From the NCBI GenBank assembly GCA_016929205.1, contig JAFGJF010000248.1:1-27846 (forward strand): 27,846 nt of DNA, in the 5' to 3' direction. Shown here piece after piece: positions 15,271-24,394 of the stretch. The stretch's first letter is position 1. Every line of letters begins with the position of its first letter. The translations under genes were made by a program, and so were the position numbers. The stretch comes from Anaerolineae bacterium (GTDB taxonomy: Bacteria > Chloroflexota > Anaerolineae > JAFGEY01). The notes below the pieces were generated by a model. The model was not told where the DNA came from and searched no databases. It worked only from the letters and a program-made list of their open reading frames with translations.

Positions 15271-16482
15271 ATGATCGGTGAAAAAGTGACAAATCGGCAG
15301 GAACGAGTCATACACGCGCGTACGGATTATGTGCTGGTGGTCGTTGTTGCTGCACTATTGATCTTGGGACTGATGATGGTTTACAGTTCTACGTTCGATA
15401 TGGCTTATCTAGAGTACAATAACCCAAACTATTTTTTTTACCGTCAACTCATCTGGCTGGCTCTGGGCGTGGCGGTGATGATTGTCACTGCCCGGATCGA
15501 TTATCACTTGTGGCAGCGTTGGGCGATATTGATTATGGCCGGTACGTTGTTGATGTTGGGATTGGTTGCTGTAGCCGGAAGCGAAAAATTTGGAGCTAAT
15601 CGTTGGTTGTGGAATGGCTCGATCCAGCCCAGTGAGGTGGCCAAAGTATCTGTTGTCATTTATATCGCTGCCTGGGTCGCATCCAAGGGAACCAAGATTC
15701 GCAAAATCAGCTACGGGCTGTTGCCTTTTGCGATTTTGATCGGCCTGGTCACGGGCCTGATTCTACTTCAGCGCGACCTGAGCACGGCGTTTCTGATTGC
15801 AATCACGTCAGGCTTGATGTTCTTTTTCGCTGGCGCTGATTTATTGCAGTTGTTTGCCAGCCTGGTCTTTGGAGCGGCAATGTTTGTTTTTATGATCGGA
15901 CAAGAACCTTATCGCCTGGAGAGAATCAAAACATTCATAAATCCAATGGCTGACGTTCAAGGCAGTGCCTTTCAAGTCAATCAAGCGCTTATGGCGCTCG
16001 CTTCCGGCGGCATTTTTGGACAAGGGTTGGGTGCCAGCAGACAGAAATTTGGCTATGTACCGGCCTTGCATACTGACACAATTATGGCGATCGTGGGAGA
16101 AGAACTAGGATTAATTGGCTGCCTGGTTTTACTCGGGCTATTTGTGTTTTTGGCCTATCGCGGATTCAAGATCGCGCTTGAAGCACCGGATACATATGGA
16201 ACACTGTTGGCAGCCGGATTGACCTGTTCGCTCATCGTGCAAGCGATGGTCAATATGGCTATGGTGACGGCGACGTTGCCTTATGCTGGCATTACATTGC
16301 CTTTTGTCAGCTATGGTGGCTCATCACTCCTCACCTCGATGGTAAGTATGGGGTTATTGCTCTCTATCTCGCGTGGACGTCGTATCACAAGTGGGCGTTC
16401 ATCCGCAAGGACAAAGCATGCGAATATTGATTTCTGGCGGCGGAACCGGCGGGCACGTATATCCCGCGTTGGTCGTCGCTGA
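15271..16482 (+). CDS. ftsW: Septal peptidoglycan polymerase FtsW (SEDS family)
   Basis: FtsW polymerises lipid II at the septum together with FtsI. The 403 residues have about ten transmembrane helices and the SEDS landmarks: LGLMMVYSST in helix one, GANRWLWNGSIQPSEVAK, LLQRDLSTAFL (with the conserved Asp of this family region), PALHTDTIMAIVGEELGLIG, and LPFVSYGGSSLL. The C-terminal tail is short and very basic (WRRNRRARISRVGRR). The final 65 bp are also the first 65 bp of murG in another frame, so the tail is shaped by the MurG Gly-rich loop. It could be the elongation paralogue RodA, but the place before murG favours FtsW. Confidence 0.94.
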   Translation: MIGEKVTNRQERVIHARTDYVLVVVVAALLILGLMMVYSSTFDMAYLEYNNPNYFFYRQLIWLALGVAVMIVTARIDYHLWQRWAILIMAGTLLMLGLVAVAGSEKFGANRWLWNGSIQPSEVAKVSVVIYIAAWVASKGTKIRKISYGLLPFAILIGLVTGLILLQRDLSTAFLIAITSGLMFFFAGADLLQLFASLVFGAAMFVFMIGQEPYRLERIKTFINPMADVQGSAFQVNQALMALASGGIFGQGLGASRQKFGYVPALHTDTIMAIVGEELGLIGCLVLLGLFVFLAYRGFKIALEAPDTYGTLLAAGLTCSLIVQAMVNMAMVTATLPYAGITLPFVSYGGSSLLTSMVSMGLLLSISRGRRITSGRSSARTKHANIDFWRRNRRARISRVGRR

Positions 16483-17542
16483 TGCTTTAAAAACCATATA
16501 TAAGGATGCTCAGATTTTGTACGTCGGCAGCTCTGATGGAATGGAAAAAGAGATCGTTGCCCGCACCGATTTGCTTTATCGTGCTGTAGATGCTGGGCAA
16601 GTCAGAGGAATGTCGCCGTGGACGCTGTTTAAAAACTTGGGCAGGCTATGGCAAGGATATCGCCAAGGGCACAATCTGCTAGTAGAGTGGCCGGCTGACG
16701 CGATCTTGGTTACCGGTGGGTATGTGACTGTGCCTATGGCGCTTGCTGCCTGGCGGCGGCACATTCCGGTCATGATATATCTACCTGACCTCGAGCCTGG
16801 ATGGGCCATTCGGTTTATGAGTCGGTTTGCAGATCGGATTGCTGTCTCATTCGACGAGGTGAGTGCCTGGTTCCCAAAGCACAAGGTGTGGACGAGCGGT
16901 TATCCTGTACGTACTGCATTGTTTGATGCCAACCGGAACAGTGGATATGAGACATTGGGGTTGAATCCGGGGATTAAAACGTTGCTGGTTTTCGGCGGAA
17001 GTCGGGGGGCGAGATCCATTAATCGAGCTGTAGGCACTATCTTGCACGATTTGTTGGCGCGCTACCAGGTCATTCATGTCAGTGGACAACTGGATTGGGT
17101 GTGGATAGATGAAAAACGGCGCGAACTGGCTCCTGAACTGCAAAAACGCTATCGGGCGTACCCGTATCTGCACGATGAATTGCCGGCGGCGTTTGCCGTT
17201 GCAGATCTGGTGGTAGCACGGGCGGGCGCGGCGACGTTGGCCGAGTGGCCGGCTGTAGGTCTGCCAAGCATTCTGGTACCCTATCCATATTCAGGTCAGC
17301 ACCAACAAAAGAATGCGGATTTTATGGTTGCACACGGCGCGGCTGTATGTGTCAATGACTCAGAATTGGAAACACAACTCAAATCAGTCATAGATGGCTT
17401 GTTGGAAGACGAGTTGGCATTGCAGAAAATGGGAGAAAGGGCGCGCGCCCTGTTCAGGCCAGATGCAGCTCGCAAGCTGGCGTCAGAACTCGTTCGCCTG
17501 GCACACTTGAGGGAGGAACAGCACAATGATACTGCCAATTGA
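16418..17542 (+). CDS. murG: UDP-GlcNAc:lipid I N-acetylglucosaminyltransferase
   Basis: MurG adds GlcNAc to lipid I to make lipid II on the inner face of the membrane. The 374-residue product starts MRILISGGGTGGHVYPAL, the family's first G-loop, and has VTGGYVTVPMALAA, VFGGSRGARSIN (third G-loop), and the donor-site region RAGAATLAEWPAVGLPSILVPYPYSGQHQQKNA with the conserved late Glu and Gln. The start is the ATG at 16418, with AAGGA seven bases upstream, so the gene overlaps ftsW by 65 bp in a different frame. The MIYLPDLEPGW segment replaces the common HEQN. It overlaps the next gene by 17 bp. Confidence 0.95.
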   Translation: MRILISGGGTGGHVYPALVVADALKTIYKDAQILYVGSSDGMEKEIVARTDLLYRAVDAGQVRGMSPWTLFKNLGRLWQGYRQGHNLLVEWPADAILVTGGYVTVPMALAAWRRHIPVMIYLPDLEPGWAIRFMSRFADRIAVSFDEVSAWFPKHKVWTSGYPVRTALFDANRNSGYETLGLNPGIKTLLVFGGSRGARSINRAVGTILHDLLARYQVIHVSGQLDWVWIDEKRRELAPELQKRYRAYPYLHDELPAAFAVADLVVARAGAATLAEWPAVGLPSILVPYPYSGQHQQKNADFMVAHGAAVCVNDSELETQLKSVIDGLLEDELALQKMGERARALFRPDAARKLASELVRLAHLREEQHNDTAN

Positions 17543-18158
17543 GTACTCGGATGTCATTACCCTGATATTGGCCATTTTTGCTTTTGTCGGCATTATGCGA
17601 GGCTGGTATAAAGAGGGCATTACCTCGCTATTTGTGGCTGCTCTGGCCATCTTGGTGTGGCGGCCTGCGCTTGCAAATGAGATTATTGGCATAATCAATG
17701 GCGTTATCAAACTTGTGCTTTCGTTTTTTAATGCCAAGTTTAGCCTCGATCCATCCCAGTTGAGTGCTGCCGCGAAAAGCGTTGAGCCCGATTTGCTCTT
17801 GGATCCCAACTCGTACCGCCTGTATATCGTTGTGATGGTCTCCTTGCTCATCGTGTCCTATTTTATCGGCGAAGCCAATTTCAAAGGCAAAGTCACGCCT
17901 TTGGGGCGGTTACTGGGTGGGCTTTTGGGCCTGTTCAACGGCTTTGTCATTGCGACGCTGCTAAAACAATATCTCTTGAATTATTTGGTGTCCCAGAATC
18001 AATATGTGGCCTGGTCGAATCAATTATCAATCCAGATGACCGATGTGCCTACGGACAACTTTTTTGCCGGGTATGGTATTATCTTTATTCTGATTGTCCT
18101 GGTCGGCGTCATCGCATTGATGATTGCCGGCGACAGACTCAAGCTACCCTTAAAGTAG
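17526..18158 (+). CDS. CvpA-like integral membrane protein
   Basis: A 210-residue protein with four or five hydrophobic helices (about 8-30, 33-50 weak, 95-112, 128-150, 178-198). The start region GIMRGWYKEGITSL and the middle block GRLLGGLLGLFNGFVIATLL resemble the RGxxKE and RxxGxxxGxxxG motifs of CvpA/colicin V production proteins, which have no settled molecular role. The assignment is moderate and based on those two motifs and the topology. It begins 17 bp before the murG stop and murC follows at once, so it is co-translated with wall-synthesis genes. Function here is unknown. Confidence 0.5.
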   Translation: MILPIEYSDVITLILAIFAFVGIMRGWYKEGITSLFVAALAILVWRPALANEIIGIINGVIKLVLSFFNAKFSLDPSQLSAAAKSVEPDLLLDPNSYRLYIVVMVSLLIVSYFIGEANFKGKVTPLGRLLGGLLGLFNGFVIATLLKQYLLNYLVSQNQYVAWSNQLSIQMTDVPTDNFFAGYGIIFILIVLVGVIALMIAGDRLKLPLK

Positions 18159-18169
18159 GGATGAAAGAA

Positions 18170-19582
18170 ATGAAGCGCGTACACTGTGTTGGCATCGGCG
18201 GAATCGGTATTTCAGCGATTGCGCGCGTGTTACTCGAACAAGGCATCCAGATCACAGGCTCCGATCTAAATCTATCGCCTGTGGCTCTGGCTTTGATCGA
18301 ATCGGGAGCAACTGTTTATCCCGGTCACGATGCTTCCTATGTAGGCGATGCAGATGCGGTGCTCATTTCTTCGGCAGTTCCAGAGCATAATCCCGAAGTC
18401 GTCCAGGCCCGGCGCGAGGGCATCCCGGTTTTCAAGCGTGACGCGTTTCTCGGCCAATTGATGACAGACAAAATTGGCATCGCTATTGCCGGCACACATG
18501 GCAAGACGACGACGACCAGCATGTTGACAGTTATCCTGGTCGAGGCGGGACTTGATCCGACTTTTATCGTTGGTGGGATCGTGCAGCAACTTGGCACAAA
18601 TGCGCATGCCGGAAAGGGGGCGCACTTTGTTATCGAGGCCGACGAATACGATCGTATGTTTCTTGGCCTCAAGCCGGCCGTGGCAGCGGTCACACATCTG
18701 GAGCACGATCACCCGGATTGTTTTCCGACGTTTGCCGACATGCAAGATGCGTTTGAGTCGTTCCTAGACCTTGTGCCGGCGGATGGATTGATCGTTGGTT
18801 GCGGCGATCATCCTGCTGTGTCCGCACTTTTACAATCGTATCGCACGATAGCTGTGCAAACTTGCGGCCTGAGAGACGAAAATGATTGGCACACGGCCAG
18901 GGTCAAGTCTAATTCGTTGGGCGGGCATAACTTTGAGATTGTACGCCGGGGACAGGCTTGGGGATCTGTTCGTCTCCAGGTGCCAGGCGTTCACAATGTG
19001 CAAAATGCCTTGATCGCCATTGCCATCGCCGATTGGCTGGGGATCGATCAGAAAACAATATGTCAAGCACTGGCCGCGTTTTCTGGTACACAACGCCGGT
19101 TTGAGGTCCGTGGTGAAATAAATGGCGTCGTCGTCGTTGACGATTACGGTCATCACCCGACTGAAATCAATGTGACGCTGGGCGGAGCGAAGATACGATA
19201 TGGAAACCGTCCGCTGTGGGCCGTATTTCAGCCACACACGTTTAGCCGTACAAAAGCGCTGTGGAAAGCGTTTCTCGCTTGCTTTGAACAAGCAGAACAC
19301 GTGATCGTGCTCGACATTTATGCCGCTCGCGAAAAAGAGGCCTGTGGCATTTCTGCGGCCGACCTGGCAGCCGAATTGACGAGACAAGGGCATCCTGATG
19401 CCCACTATATCGCCGATTTTGACGCCGCTGCCGAATACATTGTCCAGCATGTAGAACCAGAGGCCGTCGTTATCACCCTAAGTGCTGGCGATGGCAATCA
19501 AGTAGGGCAAAACGTGTTGTCCAAGATCGACAAGCGACGGCCGGTCCAAACTGCAAACACTGAAAACGCGACAAGCGGATGA
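18170..19582 (+). CDS. murC: UDP-MurNAc--L-alanine ligase
   Basis: MurC adds the first amino acid, L-Ala, to UDP-MurNAc with ATP. Motifs are the N-terminal VHCVGIGGIGISAIARVL, the ATP loop GTHGKTTTTS (about 108-117), EADEYDRMFL, THLEHDHPD, and the C-terminal VDDYGHHPTEI and FQPHTFSRTK, all specific to MurC within the Mur ligases. The start chosen is the ATG at 18170, because AGGGA (18157-18161) lies eight bases upstream; an ATG at 18161 adds three residues but overlaps that site. 470 residues is normal. Its stop overlaps the murB start (ATGA). Confidence 0.96.
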   Translation: MKRVHCVGIGGIGISAIARVLLEQGIQITGSDLNLSPVALALIESGATVYPGHDASYVGDADAVLISSAVPEHNPEVVQARREGIPVFKRDAFLGQLMTDKIGIAIAGTHGKTTTTSMLTVILVEAGLDPTFIVGGIVQQLGTNAHAGKGAHFVIEADEYDRMFLGLKPAVAAVTHLEHDHPDCFPTFADMQDAFESFLDLVPADGLIVGCGDHPAVSALLQSYRTIAVQTCGLRDENDWHTARVKSNSLGGHNFEIVRRGQAWGSVRLQVPGVHNVQNALIAIAIADWLGIDQKTICQALAAFSGTQRRFEVRGEINGVVVVDDYGHHPTEINVTLGGAKIRYGNRPLWAVFQPHTFSRTKALWKAFLACFEQAEHVIVLDIYAAREKEACGISAADLAAELTRQGHPDAHYIADFDAAAEYIVQHVEPEAVVITLSAGDGNQVGQNVLSKIDKRRPVQTANTENATSG

Positions 19583-20517
19583 TAATGGAAACTCGAGATC
19601 TAGCAGCACTTGAATTTGAGCTTGAACGAGCCGGGCTCACGACCTCGCGCAACGAGCCGATGAGCGCCTATACGACTTTTCAGATCGGTGGTCCTGCAGA
19701 TCTCTTTGTGGTTGCTGAGAGTAGAGACCAGATGATCCTGGCTGCTCAAAAGAGTCGACAGTACGGTTTTGCACCTTTTATCTTGGGAGGTGGCGCCGAG
19801 ATATTGGTGGCTGACGCGGGCATTCGTGGTGTTGTGATTCATTTTACAGCCTCCCATTTGACATTTCAGGATCAAAATGGCGAAGTATTGATATGGACGG
19901 AAGCGGGAGGTGCATTTCAAGAGCTAGCGCGCGAAAGCGTAAGGCGTGGATTGCAGGGCATTCATTGGGCCGTGGACATACCAGGTTCGATCGGTGGGGC
20001 CGTTGTAGGGAACGCTGGCGCATTTGGTGGATACATCAGCGATTGCCTTGTCAAGGCAACGGTGATGCAGCCTGATGGAACGATCGAGACACTTGATGGT
20101 AATGACTTGGAACTCTCTTACCGGAGCAGCAAGTGCAAACAGCAGTCTTGTGAAGAACGGCCCGTTATCCTGGATGTCACACTGGTTCTACGGCCTGGCG
20201 ATCCAGTGTGGCTGGCCGAGATGGCCGAACAATATACACAACGTCGTTGGGAACGCAATCCACGTGAACCCAGTTGTGGTTCGGTTTTCAAACGAACTTC
20301 TAATTATCCGGCCGGGTTTTTGATCGATCAGTGTGGTTTGCGGGGCGAACGGCGTGGTCAGGCTATGATTTCGCCAATACATGCCAACTTTATCGTCAAT
20401 TTGGGCGGGGCCAAGGCGGTGGACGTCAAAGCCTTGATCGAGTTGGCTCAAGCGTGCGTCAAAAAACAATTTGGCGAAGACTTGGAGCCAGAAGTCGAAC
20501 TGGTTGGAGAATGGTGA
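19579..20517 (+). CDS. murB: UDP-N-acetylenolpyruvoylglucosamine reductase
   Basis: MurB reduces UDP-GlcNAc-enolpyruvate to UDP-MurNAc with NADPH and bound FAD. The 312 residues show the FAD-domain motifs [13 protein letters not shown] (about 32-44), LGGGAEILV in place of the usual LGGGSNLLV, and [19 protein letters not shown]. The substrate domain has SYRSS and PSCGSVFKR, which carries the proton-donor Ser (about 235), and the C-terminal LEPEVELVG with the acidic catalytic residue. The N-terminal ATG overlaps the murC stop; a second ATG two codons later is possible. ddl follows after seven bp. Confidence 0.95.
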   Translation: MIMETRDLAALEFELERAGLTTSRNEPMSAYTTFQIGGPADLFVVAESRDQMILAAQKSRQYGFAPFILGGGAEILVADAGIRGVVIHFTASHLTFQDQNGEVLIWTEAGGAFQELARESVRRGLQGIHWAVDIPGSIGGAVVGNAGAFGGYISDCLVKATVMQPDGTIETLDGNDLELSYRSSKCKQQSCEERPVILDVTLVLRPGDPVWLAEMAEQYTQRRWERNPREPSCGSVFKRTSNYPAGFLIDQCGLRGERRGQAMISPIHANFIVNLGGAKAVDVKALIELAQACVKKQFGEDLEPEVELVGEW

Positions 20518-20524
20518 TCCACTA

Positions 20525-21655
20525 ATGAACAAGATCAGCATAGGTGTACTATTTGGTGGCAGGTCGGGTGAACACGAGGTTTCCTTGGCTTCAGCGCAAT
20601 CGGTGATCGATGCTATTGACAAGAACAAGTACGAGATTGTGCCTATTGGCATCGACAAAAACGGACAATGGATCGCTGGAAACGATCCAATGAAAGCATT
20701 GACCTCTGGTTCATCTGCCAACAGCGAACCCGTTGCACTGCTGGCCGATCCGACCCATCACGGCCTGATGCGTCTACAGGAACGCGAACAAGCACTTACT
20801 ACGATCAAGTTGACTGAACTCGATGTAATTTTTCCCGTGTTGCACGGTACCTATGGCGAGGATGGCACTGTGCAGGGTTTGCTCGAATTGGCAGGCGTGC
20901 CTTATGTCGGCGCAGGCGTCATTGGCTCGGTGTTGGGGCTGGACAAGGCTGCTTTCAAGGATGTGATGAAAGCCCACTCGTTTCCAATTGTCAAGCATCT
21001 TGTGTTCAAGCGCAAAGCGTGGAAGGCGGCGCCGCAAGTGGTATTGGATCAAGTCGAAGCGCAGATTGCCTATCCAGTCTTTAGCAAACCGGCCAATCTG
21101 GGTTCTAGCGTAGGCATTGTCAAGTGCCACAATCGGGCCGAACTGGCAACTGGCCTGGATGAAGCCGCACGTTACGATCGCAAGCTGGTTGTTGAGAAAG
21201 CTGTATCTCAAGCACGCGAGATCGAGGTCAGTGTGCTGGGCAACGACGATCCGATTGCCTCGGTACCCGGCGAGGTTATTCCCAGCCGTGAGTTTTACAG
21301 TTACGAATCCAAGTACCTGGATGAGGGAGAACAGGCCTCCAAATTGCTGATCCCTGCGCCGCTTGACGCCGAGATGACAGATCGAATACGCAAAATGGCA
21401 CGACAAGTTTATTTGGCCATCGATTGTGCGGGGATGGCGCGCATTGATTTTCTGCTTTCGGGTGAGACCAATACGTTGTATGTCAATGAGGTAAACACGA
21501 TTCCTGGCTTTACCAAGATCAGTATGTATCCCAAGTTATGGGAAGCCACCGGAATCAGCTATCCGGAACTCATTGACCGGTTGATCGAGTTAGCTGTGGA
21601 ACGGTTTGAAGACAAAAACCAGTCGGAAACGTGTTACAATGCCCAAGGCGAATAG
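20525..21655 (+). CDS. ddl: D-alanine--D-alanine ligase
   Basis: Ddl joins two D-Ala with ATP to make the dipeptide that MurF attaches. The 376-residue ATP-grasp protein has the N-terminal [58 protein letters not shown] in the ATP region, and the C-terminal [20 protein letters not shown]. It is a VanA-like length with an extra 30 residues or so in the N-terminal third compared with short Ddl. The YGE signature favours a D-Ala-D-Ala rather than D-Ala-D-lactate product. The start is the ATG at 20525 with a weak GGAGA about 15 bases upstream. It is co-transcribed with murB and ftsQ. Confidence 0.96.
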   Translation: MNKISIGVLFGGRSGEHEVSLASAQSVIDAIDKNKYEIVPIGIDKNGQWIAGNDPMKALTSGSSANSEPVALLADPTHHGLMRLQEREQALTTIKLTELDVIFPVLHGTYGEDGTVQGLLELAGVPYVGAGVIGSVLGLDKAAFKDVMKAHSFPIVKHLVFKRKAWKAAPQVVLDQVEAQIAYPVFSKPANLGSSVGIVKCHNRAELATGLDEAARYDRKLVVEKAVSQAREIEVSVLGNDDPIASVPGEVIPSREFYSYESKYLDEGEQASKLLIPAPLDAEMTDRIRKMARQVYLAIDCAGMARIDFLLSGETNTLYVNEVNTIPGFTKISMYPKLWEATGISYPELIDRLIELAVERFEDKNQSETCYNAQGE

Positions 21656-21686
21656 TGGGCCAATTCAGCAGAATGGAGTATACTCG

Positions 21687-22703
21687 GTGTTGAATAAACG
21701 TCGTCCATACAAACGATCCCAATCATCGCCATCGAGGACGTCACAGCAAGGTCCAACAGCCCAAAACGGTCGGCGCGGGCGGGCGACGGGAGAGAAGACA
21801 CGGCGTTATCAAAACACGGCGCAGGCCTACACCTGGCACCGGACGGGAACCAGGCCTGTATCCGGTGTCGATCTGTGGAAATGGCTTGAGCAACTGCGCA
21901 AACCCAAGAACCGTCGTTCAAAAGCGCGGCTGGGCAAACCGAAACGAATGGCGCCCAATCTCAAAGCCACGGTTCTGGCGCCAACACAATCTATGCTGCG
22001 CAGTAAAGGCCAAGTGGTTCTGAATGTCCTTTTCTTGGCTCTGGTTGGTTGGGCACTGATCTGGTTCTTTACAAACGAGGAATTTTACGTTCAGCAGGTC
22101 AACATTACAGGCAACGTGCGTGTCTCGAGTGAAGCCATTCTCGCCGCCAGCAGTTTGCAGGGATATAGCATCTTTTGGATCAATGCACAACAGGTCGCAA
22201 CCAGTATTGTAAAGGCTTTGCCACCGATCAAACATGTGCGTGTTCAATACGGACTGCCCAATGTCGTCAATTTGATCGTTGAGGAGCAGGGTGGGCAGAT
22301 CATGTGGCAACTCGCGGGAAATCGTTATTGGGTTGATGACGACGGCATGTTGCACCTTGCTCAAGTTGAAGCAACCCCAAGCATATTGGTCCAAGATATC
22401 CGTCCCGGATTGCCCGATCGGGTGGACCCGGAGGCAGTTGTTGCGGCGCAACAGCTCTTGACGCTATTACCCGACCTGCAGTTCATTGAATATGCGCCCA
22501 TCACCGGCCTTCGATTTGTACACCCCAAAGGGTGGTTGGTCTATCTGGGCACAGGCAACGATATGGAATACAAGATGAGTATTCTGCATGCCATCGAGAC
22601 TCAATTCGCCGACGAGGAGATGACCCAACCCTCATTGGTCGATTTGCGCTTTCCGGATAGTCCTTATTATCGGTTTCCCTCGGCAAATCAAGAGGAGAAC
22701 TAG
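21687..22703 (+). CDS. ftsQ: Division protein FtsQ/DivIB with a long basic cytoplasmic tail
   Basis: FtsQ bridges the cytoplasmic division ring and the outer-face FtsL/FtsB complex. The 338 residues split into a strongly basic, low-complexity cytoplasmic tail of about 109 residues, one transmembrane helix (about 110-129, VLFLALVGWALIWFF), and an outer part with a POTRA domain (about 133-202, FYVQQVNITGNVRVSSEAI, with the typical IxGN turn) and a beta domain. Start chosen: GTG 21687, with GGAG (21675-21678) eight bases upstream and 31 bp after ddl. An ATG at 21639 overlaps ddl and has no site. The tail is long compared with common FtsQ proteins and rich in Arg, Lys and Gln. Confidence 0.85.
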   Translation: MLNKRRPYKRSQSSPSRTSQQGPTAQNGRRGRATGEKTRRYQNTAQAYTWHRTGTRPVSGVDLWKWLEQLRKPKNRRSKARLGKPKRMAPNLKATVLAPTQSMLRSKGQVVLNVLFLALVGWALIWFFTNEEFYVQQVNITGNVRVSSEAILAASSLQGYSIFWINAQQVATSIVKALPPIKHVRVQYGLPNVVNLIVEEQGGQIMWQLAGNRYWVDDDGMLHLAQVEATPSILVQDIRPGLPDRVDPEAVVAAQQLLTLLPDLQFIEYAPITGLRFVHPKGWLVYLGTGNDMEYKMSILHAIETQFADEEMTQPSLVDLRFPDSPYYRFPSANQEEN

Positions 22704-22705
22704 CG

Positions 22706-23077
22706 ATGTGGTTGCCGTTCATCGGTCTGTTAATCGGCTTGATTATCGGTTCGATCTTTTCGATCGTGATTCCTGCCGAGTACACACGCTATACGGCACT
22801 GGCCATTTTAGCCTCGCTGGACTCGGTCTTTGGTGCGTTACGAGCCGATATGGAGGGCAAGTATGATAACTGGGTGTTCATAAGTGGTTTTTTTACGAAC
22901 GGATTGTTGGCTGCGCTGCTCACATTGCTGGGCGATCGATTGGGCGTCGAGCTGCACTATGCGGCAATCGTTGCTTTTGGTGTACGCCTGTTTACCAATT
23001 TGGCCATTATCCGCCGTTTGTTGCTTGTGCGCATTTCAGGTTGGTGGAAAGAACGAAATGGTCAGACAAAAGAATAG
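22706..23077 (+). CDS. sbp: Small basic protein (DUF1290) between ftsQ and ftsA
   Basis: A 123-residue membrane protein of the small basic protein family. Helices occur at about 3-23, 28-45 (weak), 55-77 and 82-100. The landmark stretch TALAILASLDSVFGALRADMEGKYD and the segment FISGFFTNGLLAALLTLLGDRLG are characteristic. The C-terminus is basic. In Firmicutes the homologue is next to ftsA or ftsZ, and its function is unknown, with only the link to division suggested by position. It begins two bases after ftsQ with GAGGAG nine bases before the ATG. Confidence 0.85.
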   Translation: MWLPFIGLLIGLIIGSIFSIVIPAEYTRYTALAILASLDSVFGALRADMEGKYDNWVFISGFFTNGLLAALLTLLGDRLGVELHYAAIVAFGVRLFTNLAIIRRLLLVRISGWWKERNGQTKE

Positions 23078-23110
23078 GATCGTTCAAGAACACTTTTTTG
23101 CGAGGTCTCT

Positions 23111-24331
23111 GTGGAAAAAACCATTGCCTCTATAGACGTAGGCACAACCAAGGTCTGCACACTGGTCGGTGAAATCAATGAACTGGGTGTTTTGCGCATC
23201 ATTGGCGTTGGCGTAAGCCCGTCTCGTGGCCTGCGCAAAGGCATCGTCGTGAATGCGACTGAAGCAGCCGATGCGATCGCGGCTTCGGTAGAACGTGCGG
23301 AACGCATCTCTGGCTATCAGATCACACGTGCCTATGTGGGCATCGCGGGCGCACATATTTCGTCGCTGAACAGCCGGGGCATTGTCGCCATTCCCCATGG
23401 AGACCGTGGCATTGCGGATGAGGACATGATTCGTGCCCTGGATGCTTCACAAGCTATTGCTATCCCGGAAAACCGCGAGATTATTCACCTTGTTCCACGC
23501 GGGTTTTCGATTGATGGGCAAGAAGGTGTCAGCGATCCACGCGGCATGCACGGCGTGCGCCTGGAAGTCGAATCGCACATCATTACCGGGGCTACGCCGA
23601 CCATTCAGAACTTGATCAAGTGTATCAATTCATTGGATATCGAGATCGATGAACTGGTTTTGGCCCCGCTGGCTTCGGGCGAGGCTGTCTTGACCGACAC
23701 CGAGCGCGCGATGGGAGTCGTCGTGGCCGATATTGGCGGCGGAACAACCGATATCGCCATTTTCATTGAAGGAAGTGTATGGCATACCAACATCCTGCCG
23801 GTTGGCGGACATCATCTGACCAACGATATTGCCATCTGTTTGCGTACACCCTTTGAAGCTGCGGAAGAAGTCAAGAAAAAACATGGGCATGCCTCACCTG
23901 AAGAAATAGCGGATGATGAAAAGCTGGATGTTGCCGCCTTTGGTGAAAATGCACACCAAAGCATTCAGCGCAAGGAACTGTGCGAGGTATTACATGCGCG
24001 TGTTGAAGAAGTCTCTTCTTTGATTTTGCAAGAGATCAAACGGTCTGGATATGACGGACTGCTTCCGGCCGGTGTCGTACTTTGTGGTGGTACATCCGAG
24101 TTGCCTGGCATTCGCGACGTTGCTCGTCAGGTGATCGGACTGCCCGTGCGCATCGGCCATCCTCACGATCTGCAGGGGCTTGTCGATAAATTGACCAAAC
24201 CAGCCTTTGCGACAAGTGTAGGATTGTTGATGTGGGGACAACGCCAAAAACCTTCTGTGCGTCCGCGTTCCCCCAAAGTGTCGTTGCCTGGGCGAATGAC
24301 CCAGTGGTTTCGAAACCTGCTTCCAGGTTGA
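23111..24331 (+). CDS. ftsA: Division protein FtsA
   Basis: An actin-like ATPase that tethers FtsZ to the membrane. The 406 residues show the phosphate-1 motif SIDVGTTKVCTLVGE near the N-terminus and the FtsA-specific 1C (SHS2) insertion (about 80-165, starting GYQITRAYVGIAGAHI). Phosphate-2 is VVADIGGGTTDIAIF near 200, the adenosine motif GVVLCGGTSELPG is near 320, and the C-terminal amphipathic membrane-targeting helix is RMTQWFRNLLPG. The GTG start has GAGG five bases upstream. It is followed by a 63-bp gap and ftsZ. Confidence 0.96.
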   Translation: MEKTIASIDVGTTKVCTLVGEINELGVLRIIGVGVSPSRGLRKGIVVNATEAADAIAASVERAERISGYQITRAYVGIAGAHISSLNSRGIVAIPHGDRGIADEDMIRALDASQAIAIPENREIIHLVPRGFSIDGQEGVSDPRGMHGVRLEVESHIITGATPTIQNLIKCINSLDIEIDELVLAPLASGEAVLTDTERAMGVVVADIGGGTTDIAIFIEGSVWHTNILPVGGHHLTNDIAICLRTPFEAAEEVKKKHGHASPEEIADDEKLDVAAFGENAHQSIQRKELCEVLHARVEEVSSLILQEIKRSGYDGLLPAGVVLCGGTSELPGIRDVARQVIGLPVRIGHPHDLQGLVDKLTKPAFATSVGLLMWGQRQKPSVRPRSPKVSLPGRMTQWFRNLLPG

Positions 24332-24394
24332 GAAGCATAGAGAGATAAAAACCTTTTGGAATAAATCAGGGGGTGTGTACTGAAAGGAGCCAAG

